A DNA stretch of 64,000 nucleotides from Topomyia yanbarensis. Lineage: Eukaryota; Arthropoda; Insecta; Diptera; Culicidae. Of this stretch, positions 33,602 to 43,153 are shown in pieces. Position numbers and translations under genes: made by a program. The notes below the pieces were generated by a model. The model was not told the origin of the DNA and made no database searches. It was given only the letters and a program-made list of their open reading frames with translations. The stretch lies in the NCBI RefSeq assembly GCF_030247195.1, contig NC_080670.1, positions 95,701,416 through 95,765,415 of the forward strand, in the 5' to 3' direction. Positions within the stretch are counted from its first letter, which is position 1; every line of letters begins with the position of its first letter.

Positions 33602-34930
33602 CTAAGTTAGCCGTTTAAGCCTATTTTTAAAAACGTCACTTGATACAGAGAAGTCAAAACATTCATAACCATTATTAAATACGCTACAGATCGCCCTTAT
33701 GGGTTCATTCTGTCCATAATCAGTACTTTGATAGTCAAGTCTTAAAAAATCCCACGATCTTATACTTCTAGCGGGCACATTTACATTAATCTGAGAAAGT
33801 ATATTTGGGCCATCTATTTCACCAGTTAGAACTTTCTCTACAAACACGGCTCCGGATATTTTTGAAAGAGGGTCCATGTCAAGCAGACGACAGCGTTCAA
33901 TGTAAGGTGGAAACTCTATCGGGTAGCGCCATGGCAGGGTTTTAAGGGCCTTTCAGAGAAACCTAGCTTGTATAGATTCAATTCTGGTAATCCAGACATT
34001 TGTGTACGGGCACCACATAACAGCAGAAGCTTCCAGGATGGAGCGTACAAGAGAGAAGTACAGTGCTCTCAGACAGTATGGGTCAGTAAACTCTTTGGCT
34101 ATTGTAATGATAAAACAAAGGTTCCGGTTGGTTTTCGCAATGATGTGGGAATAGTGATCTCTAAACGTAAATTTAGAATCCATCTGTACACCAAGGTCCC
34201 TGACAACTTACACTATCCAGTAGTTTACCTGAGGTAGTATAACACTTCAAAATTGGATTTTTTCTGCATGTGAAAGAAATTACTGAGCATTTGGATACAC
34301 CGATTTCGAGTACACCAGTTACAAAATTCATCTAGTTGTCGCTGTAGTTCGATGCAGTCCAATTCAGATCGTACAATTAGAAACAGTTTAAGGTCATCTG
34401 CATAGATAAGTTTGCATCCTGGTGGAAGGACATTACAAACGTCATTGAAGAACAAGGAGAACAGCAAGGGTCCAAAATTACTACCCTGTGGCACACCTGA
34501 TAAATTTATAAAGTTATGTGACTCAACATTTCCTAGTTTGACAGATAAGGTACGACCTACAAGGTATGATTTAAGCCACTTGGTGAAGTTGAGTGAGGCA
34601 CCCAATCTTTCTATCTTCGCCAGTAGGAGCGAGTGATCAACACGATCGAATGCTGCTTTGAGATATGTATAAATAGTATCCACTTGTGTTCCGCATTCAA
34701 TACTTTTAATACAATGTGAAGTGAATTGTGCTAAATTCGTGGATGTTGATCTACCTGGGAAGAACCCGTGTTGATGATTATGTTTTGGCTTCCCGGAACA
34801 ATACATTGCTTACTATAATTTCAAATAACTTGGACCCCGCACAGAGAGAGGTTATGCCCCGATAATTTGCTATTTCCTGCTTATCACCTTTTTTTAAAAA
34901 CAGGAAACATAACCGATTTTTTCCAACATA
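33602..34930 (-). pseudogene. Reverse transcriptase remnant of CR1-like LINE
   Basis: Visible RT boxes on the minus strand are NYRGITSLCAGSKLFE (in a shifted frame near 34830-34880), HGFFPGRSTSTNLAQFTS, DTIYTYLKAAFDRVDHSLLL, LSGVPQGSNFGPLLFSLFFN and the catalytic KLIYADDLKLF (near 34394-34408). A thumb-like segment (FRDHYSHIIAKTNRNLCFII) follows at 33953-34183, and another frame at 33602-33877. I place it in the CR1/jockey group of LINEs by these boxes; the exact clade is uncertain. At least three frame breaks. There is no endonuclease because of 5' truncation. Confidence 0.82.
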
Positions 34931-35907
34931 GAGGAAACGTCCCTTGCGACAAAGATAGATTAAACATCAGCTTTAGAGGAGCGGAAAGGGCACTCGCACA
35001 TCTTTTTAAAATGATGGCAGGAATGTTACGTCTATGATGGATTCCCGGTCGTCTTTGCGGAATGTGCTAGCGGAACCTTCGTTACACAGCCTTACGTCCA
35101 GCTTTGCCAGTGCTTCCCATAAGCTGTAACCTCTTGCGTTGGTCAGCCTGCTACCCCACTCCACGGTCCAAGCGTTAAAGTCTCCTCCTATAACAATCCG
35201 TGTTGCAACGTCGCACTTCGTTTCTGTTGTCGACTGCCACGATAATTGCTGTGCAATGTTGCAATGATTGAAATTAAGCTGGGTTATCTCCATCATCATC
35301 GTTGGCCTGCCTTCGCCATTAAGTACACAGGGCATTTGAAGCCTTCCGTGTCATGTGGTCGTTTCCGTCTTCCGGTTTGCACATCAAGCACCTTGGTTGC
35401 TTCGTGCTGTCTCTAGCAACGTGCCCCTTTTCTCCGCATTTTCTGCACAATGCAGACCTGTTCTGGCCCTTGCAGTTCCTCGCCAGGTGTCTGAGGTCAA
35501 AGCATCTGAAGCATCGCTCCATCTGTTTGGAAACTCGCGGAGTGACTCTCAGCGAACACACCGACCATCCTACTTTTATCTTGCCGGTCTCCGCCAGCTT
35601 GCTGGTAGCGGCCACCGGTAGTCGAATCGTCGCCGTTTGCGTTCCTCTATACGATTTCCAAATCCGGATCGTCGCTGGTACATCCAGTTTGCGTTGCTCG
35701 ATCAGTGCATGCTTTAGTTCTTCGATGGTCGTTATCTCATCTAGACCCTTGCACTCGACTACGGCTTCCTGCGACAGGGCTCTCACGTTCGCTTCGCATC
35801 CCAAGGATTTAGCAACGTGCTCGCGGTAGGTCGAGCTCTTGATGGAAGGATCCTTCTTCAGCTCGAAGATCATCTCGCCCTTCTGTGTGCGCCTCGCTCT
35901 AACGACG

Positions 35908-35946
35908 CACAGTGGCGGGTCTTCAAACAAAAGTCGGACAAAACCT
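35908..35946 (+). other. 23-RSS-like end: heptamer 35908-35914, nonamer-like 35938-35946
   Basis: The heptamer CACAGTG equals the consensus V(D)J heptamer. The spacer 35915-35937 is 23 bp. The block ACAAAACCT matches the consensus nonamer ACAAAAACC at seven of nine positions. The eight-base core CAAAACCT is shared with the opposite end. Confidence 0.75.
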
Positions 35947-36124
35947 CGAATTTTACCTAATTTGGCTGAAATTCTCAATTTAAGCTTATTTTGAGCTGCT
36001 GAGCTCATTTTTGATGTCAAAAGTCGTAAAATATTAAATGCCTTTTTCCATACAGTGTCATTGAACCTTTCTTATAACTATGATCCCGTTTTCATGATAG
36101 ATTTTCCGTTACTGTTCACCATTG

Positions 36125-36163
36125 CACAGTGGTCCGAATTCACAATTTAGGAAGACAAAAATG
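36125..36163 (+). other. 23-RSS-like left end of inner element
   Basis: Heptamer CACAGTG 36125-36131, spacer 36132-36154 (23 bp), nonamer-like ACAAAAATG 36155-36163, which matches the consensus in its first seven bases. Confidence 0.72.
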
Positions 36164-36925
36164 TTTGTCGCTAAATCTTATGTTTTAGAGCTATGACGTC
36201 TTCAGGACAAATAATCAGTACTAATTAGGCCATCTCCAGATGTAGATGGTATTAGGGTGGTTCTTATTGTTAGGGTGCTTCAAAAATTATTTTCTGATTG
36301 TGATGAGATAGAATATTGCAGTCTTCAGCAACATTATAGAGGAACTTACACCAAGCAACTTTGCCGAAGACGTCATAGTTGTATCTCCAAAGATTTTTAT
36401 TTTATAGCTATTTTAATTGAGCAACTTAGGGTGTTCCTAACATAAACAGTTTTTTTGCTCTAACTTTTTTATTTTTTATTTCTCATAAACGGTGTCTTCA
36501 GACAACTTGTAAAGCTTATGGAGACAAATTTTTTCATAAAAGAAGAATTTAGATATCACTTTCAGAACCGAGGTTATGAGTAATATTGTATAAAAAATAA
36601 GTCCTTTTAAAATATTTATATCTAAAATTGGGGCAAACAAAAATAATTTCTTCTTCTTGCATTTCAAAGAACATACTTTCAGGCATGTTTAGAAAAAAAA
36701 ATGCGAAGGTGATATTTCTGATAAAAATTTAAATGAAGTTTGAATATTGTGATTTTACTACTGAAAAATGCCTCATGTAGAGTCAAAATTTCTCGAATGG
36801 GTCACCCAAATTAGGTGATATCGCAATTTCGATGGAAGATCCATTTTTTGGTAGTATATGGCATTGCAAAACCAAATCCAGATGGGTTCCGCGAAAAAAA
36901 ATGTTTTTTTTATATTTTTTTTAAG

Positions 36926-36976
36926 CTGCGTACAAGGTAATCGATTTCCAAATACGCTATGCTCGTCCCCACATTT
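36926..36976 (-). mobile_element. SINE head fragment inside inner Transib-like element
   Basis: GTACAAGGTAATCGATTTCC and TACGCTATGCTCGTCCCC match the reversed 5' (tRNA-like) part of the SINE at 3392-3561. The body and tail are missing. Confidence 0.6.
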
Positions 36977-38995
36977 AATTTAGAATAATGTAAATGGCGG
37001 ACCATCTTTTTTCTCGACGGCATGTTAATAAAAAGATTTATTCCATTTTTTATAGACAATTGTTTAAAAAATCTACAAAAATTCGGATTGGAAAAAATTA
37101 CGAACAATTTGTGACAATTTTTTTTGCTGATTAGTTCGTTAAAATTTAATTAGGTCGCCCGTAGTAACATTTTAAAAATAAGCGGGCTAAAAACTTCAAA
37201 TGTCAATATTTTCACAGACATAAAACTGGAAAACAATTCTTCGCCCGCTTTAACTGTCATTTTTAGTTGGGACTGTGGTCGCATTTGAGATTATGGCACC
37301 ACTTATATATCGTCGATGTTGTGCTATCTTATAACAAACGCCATTTTGGGGTAAACTTAGTTAGATATGCCATATAACTTGTCTAAAAAATCTCTACAAA
37401 ATCGCGTTTTCAGAATGTTAACATTCTGCTTGGTTACTGAGATATAGTGAGAAACGTGCTAAGAAATTTTTAAATTTTTGCTTCAAATGACTGTTTCTGT
37501 GCATTGGCTCTAGTTATCTTGATGTATAAGATATTTTTATGTGTAAAACTATCTGAGAAACACAATGGCATAATCATTATTGAAACAAAAATACACAATT
37601 TCTGAGAAAAATGCAGTTGAACTTTTAAACCGAAAATGTAGCACTGTAACTAAAAATAAGTATTTATTCTAGATTCCCTGGCCCATTTCCTTCAAAATGT
37701 ACCTCATCGATTGTTTATAGACCAAATATAGTCAAAGATATGAATAAAAGATAATAAGTTAATGATTTATTTCTATGGAAAATTTTCCATGCACGATTAT
37801 GACACGCCATACAAATTTTGTCATCAATACACACCTATGACACGTGTGAGTGCGACTTTTGTTTATATTTATAGTAAAAACAACATAGTCAACCGGTCTT
37901 CGTAATATTTGAGATGTTAATGCAGAGTAGATAGATGCATCAATTGTCTTCTTTGAATTGTTTTTACCATTTATAAGTTTCAATATATTCAATCTCAAAC
38001 ATTAAAAATCATTTTTCTCGAAATGTGCTAAATGGCTCTTGTCATAAGATAGGACAACAGCGACGATATGCGCAAGTATACGGAGGATAGACCACTAGTG
38101 AAAAATTGTGCCTGAGCCTGAGAGATAACCCTTTTGTAAATTAATGGTTAGGACCGCGTATAAAAGGCGGAGCTAGTGTTCTAGTAAAATTCGCGGATCG
38201 ATATTTTTTTAACGAATTTCCTCAAAGTGTTATGTCTGTTAACCTATGATATTATGGTAAAAACAATTTTTTTTAGGTGCCCATCTTGATTTGGTTTTGC
38301 AATGCCACATACTACCAAAAAATTGGATCTTCCATCGAAAATGTGACAATTTGGGTGGCCCATTCGACAAATTTTGACTCTATATGAGGAATTTTCGGTA
38401 GTAAAATCACAATTTTCAAACTCCATTTAAATTTTTTTCCGAAATATCACCTTCGCATTTTTTTTTCTAAACATGCCTGAAAGTATGCTCTTTGAAATGC
38501 AAGAAGAAGAAATTATTTTTAATTGCACCAATTTTAGATATAAATATTTTAAAAGGCCCTATTATTTATTCAATATTACTCATAACTTCGGTTCTGAAAG
38601 TGATATCTGAATTCTTCTTTTATGAAAAAATTTGTCTCTATAAGCTTTACAAGTGGTCTGAAGACACCGTTTATAAGAAATAAAAAATAAAAAAGTTAGA
38701 GCAAAAAAACTGTTTTTGTTAGGAACACTCTAAGTTGCTCAATTAAAATAGCTATAAAATAAAAACCTTTGGAGTTACAACTATGACGTCTTCGGCAAAG
38801 TTGCTTGGTGTAAGTTCCTCTACAATGTTGCTGAAGACTGCAATATTCTATCTCATCACAATCAGAAAATAATTTTTGAAGCACCCTAACAATAAGAGCC
38901 ACCCTAATACCATCTACATCTGGAGATGGCCTAATCAATACTGATTATTTGTCCTGAAGACATCATAGCTCTAAATCATAAAGTTTAGCCACAAA

Positions 38996-39034
38996 CATTT
39001 TTGTCTTCCTAAATTGTGAATTCGGACCACTGTG
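38996..39034 (-). other. 23-RSS-like right end of inner element
   Basis: Read on the minus strand: heptamer CACAGTG (39034-39028), a 23-bp spacer, and ACAAAAATG (39004-38996). It is identical in layout to the left end, so the inner element is 23/23. Confidence 0.72.
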
Positions 39035-39656
39035 CATTGTCAGCAATACCATAAAAAATGAAGATCATTACTTTAAATCCATTGTATAACGCGTTGGTTT
39101 ACTGTAGATTGTCTAAATATTTTAGACAAAACACCATGCGCCTCCATATCAGCAACAAAGCTTCAAAATCTCCTTAAACCTTTTTGCGCACCTAGGCGCA
39201 GAACGAGACCATGATATTCGAAAAGTAGAGGTTATTTCCCCTAGAATGTATACTATGTGACCGTTCCGAAATGATTCCGAAATTTGTACAGAATACATTA
39301 GTGAAGAAAGTATTTTTGATCTGGCCACCTCAAAAATATTTAAACGAAAAAGTCATAGTTCCAAGCAAATTTACCAAATGTATTTTATTCACTATCCAAG
39401 TTCTTTCGTTCCTCTAAACAATAAAAAGTTTTGCTAAAATTGGACCAAAATCAAAAGAGCAACATGCATTTGAAGTGAACAGATCAATGGTGGTTTCGGA
39501 AATGAAAATCATTAAAAAGTCCGGACTTTGCTACCTTTAAACTCATGTTAAAAATCGTGTTCTTATCCAATGATCATAAAATTTTGAATATACGTCATTC
39601 AATACATGAGAAATTAAGGAAAATCAAAATATCAATATTTCAAATATAAATTTTTG

Positions 39657-39684
39657 AGGTTTTGGCCAGCCTCCAGCCACTATG
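39657..39684 (-). other. 12-RSS-like right end of outer element
   Basis: Read on the minus strand: heptamer-like CATAGTG (39684-39678), a spacer of exactly 12 bp (39677-39666), then CCAAAACCT (39665-39657), eight of nine identical to the block at the 23-bp end. Confidence 0.72.
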
Positions 39685-41332
39685 CGACGTTCTCTCCCAA
39701 CTCCTTCAGCTCTGGGTTCTCTCTCACTTTCTTGAGAAGAGCGGCGTAGGACTTCGTATCGTTCGCTTCGACGATCAGTGCATCTCCTTCTGGCGCCTTC
39801 TGACGGGCCGAAGGTTTTCCTTCCTTCTTCTGCTCCCTTTTTTGCTCTTCCTTTTTCCTCTGCTGTTTCCCGTGCTTCTCCTTCCGACCTACTACGATAC
39901 TCCAGCTTTCTTCCTGTTGATGTCGTCTTTTTCTTCGGCAACAGCCACAACATCCTCGAGCGTCTCCTTTTTGGGCCCGCCTAGTCTTCCGTCTACTGGC
40001 GAGCATCTTGTCCTCTTTGGAGTCACGGAAACTGGCACACCACCAATCTGCTTCTTCTTACCCTAATTCGGAGGGGCTAGGACAATAGTAGCCTTAGCCG
40101 ACGCCAATGCTCGCTCGGCTACATCATCCCTCCGCGTTGCCGTGTCGTACTCATTTACGGCAGACAGTAGCACCTTTCGGATTCTGATGACCATTTCTTA
40201 AATGTCCTTATGGACATTGTTTCTTGCATCCACAAACTTGTGGAGCTCCTCCACCAAGTGCTTCGCTGCCACTACTTTTGGCTTCTGTGGGGTGTAGTTC
40301 AACCCGCTCTGCCCTGGCTGTTATATCGGCTGCTGCTGCTGCTTCTCCACCTTCTGCTCTTGCTGAATGAGTTCAGTTGCTGCTGGTGGTGACCTCACTA
40401 ACCCGCCTCTGACGAACGGATTCGCCGTGCATGCTCCGTTTATGTTAGTTGCTTGTTTATTCTCCATTTTATTGGGTCCCAACTCCGGGCCGCTATCTCC
40501 ACTCGCTGCACATAGTCGCCTCTCGCGATCCCATGATTATCTATACTGACAAAAAGCAGCAGGGAGGACATGCAAGGGTTGACACTATCCTTCATGGGGA
40601 GTAGTGTTCAAAGCCGGATCGGCGTAAATCGGGAATGCTCCAACCGAACCTAGTACCACCAACCAAATGATGACGAATTTCGAACGTATTCGAAGACCTG
40701 CCAGGGTTTTATTGGGACGGAAGCAGCCATACTGTTAGCCCACCCGCCATTTCAGGTCGGTGTCATCCTTCCTTACTCAGGGAGTAGAACAGCACGCCTG
40801 TCAGCCCAAAGTCGCCGTCCTATTCGAAATCCGTGTCCTGTCCGTTGTCGTTCGCCATGGCCAGTATGCCATAATCAGGATGTTACTGGCGTCGATCCTG
40901 ATGTGCCGGTTGGCACTCCGGTTGGGCTAGGGTGCTTTTATTGCTAAGATCTTCGATTATTGGAATCTTAGGATCTTAGCAGAAGCGGCACAGACTCGCT
41001 TCGTCGGAGCTGCTTTCGGTATTATGGCTTTTTAGAAATTTAGCAGAGCCCAATCTAAACCCCACCATACCAGATCTGAATGAAATAACAAAATTATAAC
41101 AGAACACAATTTTTATAACATATTGAGTAATATATTAGGTCTCGTTAATAGTTAAAATAACAGAAATTTATGACAAGTAACAATGCGAGATATAGTTTTG
41201 AAATGTTTCTGTTATGTGTTTCTGATCGGGTATTCTAGCAAAACTCCGCAACTCCCAGTAGAGCCGGGGGGGGGGGGGGTTCGTTAAGCCCCTAGACTAG
41301 ACTCCTGTCCTTCCCGCCTCTGCTGCCCCCAG

Positions 41333-41604
41333 TGTGTGTATGTATGTGTGTATGTGACCAAAACATATGCACATCAGTTACTCGAAGAAGGCTAAACCGA
41401 TTTCATCAAGCTTAGTCTCAAATAAAAGGTACAACGTTCACATAGGCTGCTATTGAATTTCCTTAAATTCCGAGTTCCGGTTCCGGAGTTACGAATTTAA
41501 GAGTACGGACACACAGCAAATTCACATTTTTGCCTTTCTCCTATAGAAAGGTTATTCAATCACTCTGAACATCGTCAACTTAATTTTGACTAAAAATCGA
41601 CTTT
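41333..41604 (+). repeat. MR1 fragments flanking R1-A 5' end
   Basis: The microsatellite GTGTGTGTATGTATGTGTG is followed by ATGTGACCAAAAC, the GATTTCATCAAGC and GTACAACGTTCACATAGGC blocks, and at 41529 a new head GCCTTTCTCCTATAGAAAGG. This is the right-hand half of the MR1 unit hit by R1-A. Confidence 0.8.
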
Positions 41605-41896
41605 TGCTTACTGGTTTCGGTTGATGTTGTTCGGTGAAAAATATAATAAAACTATTTCCGTTGTTTACGTTTCAGCCTACTCATTCTTCGGCCATCCTCA
41701 GAAATTTAAGACCGTTCGCTTCTCGCTCGCGGGACTGTCCAAATAAAACCAGTTTTATTTGGACAGTCCCGCGAGCGAGAAGCGAACGGGATTAAATTTC
41801 TGAGGATGGCCGAAGAATGAGTAGGCTGAAACGTAAACAACGGAAATAGTTTTATTATATTTTTCACCGAACAACATCAACCTAAACCAGTAAGCA
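41605..41896. repeat. Near-perfect 292-bp palindrome
   Basis: Two arms of about 145 bp are reverse complements with only about three mismatches. The axis lies at 41750/41751 in AAATAAAAC-CA-GTTTTATTT, so there is essentially no loop. The arms include TCGCTCGCGGGACTGTCC and GAATGAGTAGGCTGAAACG. A diverged relative of one arm (GTAACGTTTCGGCTTACC) occurs near 30129, so the arm sequence is itself dispersed. It interrupts MR1-like sequence. Confidence 0.9.
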
Positions 41897-41959
41897 GAAT
41901 CGAACGGTGACCAAAGCTGAAAACATCAAATCGACTTTTTGGGACTTTGCCGATTTCGC

Positions 41960-42400
41960 ACCTTTTTGCCTTTCTCATATAAAGAAAGGCTATGCAATCA
42001 CTGAAAAAATCGACCTATCAACCGAGGCCTTGAGGGCCGAGTGTCATATACCATTCAATTCAGTTCGTCGAGATCGGCAAATGTCCGTGTGTATGAGTGT
42101 GTCATTTAAACTGACACAATTTTCTCAGATATAGCGGAACCGATTTTCGCAAATTAAGTTGCATCTGAAGGCTCCCATAGGCTGCTATTGAATTTCATTA
42201 AATTCCTAATTCCGTTGCGGAGTTACGGGTTTAAGCGTACGGACACAAGCAAATTCACACTTTTGCCTTTCTCCTATAGAAAGGTTATGCAATCACACTG
42301 AACATCGTTAATTTAATCCCGGCCCGGATGGCCGTCTGTCATATACCATTCGATTTAGTACGTCGAATTCGGCAAATGTCTGTGTGTGTGTGAGTATGTA
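41960..42400 (+). repeat. MR1 units left of R1-C
   Basis: Heads lie at about 41968 and 42267. The second runs GGCCCGGATGGCCGTCTGTC, ACGTCGAATTCGGCAAATGT, then CTGTGTGTGTGTGAGTATGT, where R1-C begins. Its continuation lies at 47188 on the far side of R1-C. Confidence 0.85.
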
Positions 42401-42659
42401 TTTTTTTACAATGGAGAAGACCTTTACGTCCTAGCCTAGTACACGTGCTATTGGTAGGGTCCAAGCTACCGCACGGGGTGCACTGGGGGCGTGTTCTCCT
42501 CGAATGGTGACGCTGCCATTAATACCGACTAAACTCCATTGGGCTCCGCCATCGTTTCTCCCAGGAACTACCTCTCGGTATTACTTCTGGGGGATGACTG
42601 TACTTTATGTACTCATTCACTCTCACTCACGCGTTCATACGTCCTGTATGAGGCTTACT

Positions 42660-43010
42660 TAGGGCTCTCTCTATCGCACCTTGATTCACTCTCAAAAACT
42701 CCACATGAGGCTGACTTGTGTGCTCACCTTACTCATTCCTTGCTAGGCTGACTTGGGTGCTCACCCTATCATCTGATTCACGCTCGATCGTGCCACTCTA
42801 TTATACCTCTGTCACTCCTCCTGGCATCCCATGTGGGACATTTTTCTTAGGCCCCACTTCGGACATACCATGCGAGGCTGACTTGTGTGCTCACCTTTTT
42901 CATTCCTTGCAAGGCTGACTTTTGTGCTAGCCTCTACCGTACCATGTGAGGCTGACTTTTGTGCTCACCCTTAACATGCCGTGTGAGACTGACTTGGATG
43001 CTCACCCTTT
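42660..43010 (-). repeat. Degenerate tandem repeats in R1-C 3' UTR
   Basis: The phrase GAGGCTGACTTGTGTGCTCA recurs with changes about seven times (near 42650, 42710, 42750, 42875, 42913, 42949, 42986), often next to CATTCCTTG or CACCATG. Such repeats in a 3' UTR may serve recognition by the element's own RT, but that is speculation. Confidence 0.75.
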
Positions 43011-43153
43011 CACTCCTCTGCCACGCCATGAGGCATCGATAGCTAAGTCCCAACATACTACGCTACGACCCTCCCGTCTTGGCATGAGGCAGTCCACTTA
43101 TACGCCTATACACTCACTCTTCTGTCTTGCTTCGGGGTGGCTGGGTTTACCCC

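Larger units (their letters stand above)
36125..39034. mobile_element. Inner Transib-like fold-back element, 2910 bp, TSD CATTG
   Basis: The tips are CACAGTGGTCCGAATTC on both sides, with perfect 5-bp duplications CATTG at 36120-36124 and 39035-39039. The inverted repeats are very long, about 36125-36903 against 38262-39034, and highly similar. This explains the mirrored frames beginning MKCKKKKLF at 36476-36667 and 38492-38683. The middle (36904-38261) has a SINE head fragment and a smaller inverted pair (near 37307-37335 and 38042-38072). No transposase is present. It lies inside the outer element. Confidence 0.88.
35908..39684. mobile_element. Outer Transib-like element with 23- and 12-bp RSS-like ends, TSD CGACG
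   Basis: Perfect 5-bp GC-rich duplications CGACG lie at 35903-35907 and 39685-39689. The left tip is CACAGTG GC, the reversed right tip CATAGTG GC. Inside the left heptamer a 23-bp spacer leads to ACAAAACCT; inside the right heptamer a 12-bp spacer leads to CCAAAACCT. Transib elements, relatives of RAG1, have 5-bp GC-rich duplications and CAC-WRTG tips. Without the inner element this one is about 860 bp and has no transposase, so it is non-autonomous. Confidence 0.85.
35319..40467 (-). pseudogene. R1-A ORF1 (gag-like), split by Transib-like insertion
   Basis: It starts at ATG 40467 (MENKQATNINGACTANPF, then FVRGGL, a start shared with R1-C: NPFARGGL). A Gln/Lys-rich and basic region follows, reaching SYAALLKKVRENPELKELGE near 39690. 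The frame resumes at 35907 with RARRTQKGEMIFELKK and ends with the zinc knuckles CFRCFDLRHLARNC, CRKCGEKGHVARDS (last Cys lost) and CLMC. The gap is exactly the outer Transib-like element, and removing it with one CGACG copy joins the two halves in frame. Internal stops in the N-terminal part (near 40322 and 40201) show that it was dead apart from the insertion. ORF1 binds element RNA in related LINEs. Confidence 0.85.

Noticed and set aside
36476..38683. Mirrored frames starting MKCKKKKLF at 36476-36667 and 38492-38683
   Set aside because: They are the same non-coding sequence in the two inverted arms of the Transib-like element, short, AT-rich and without homology to transposases.
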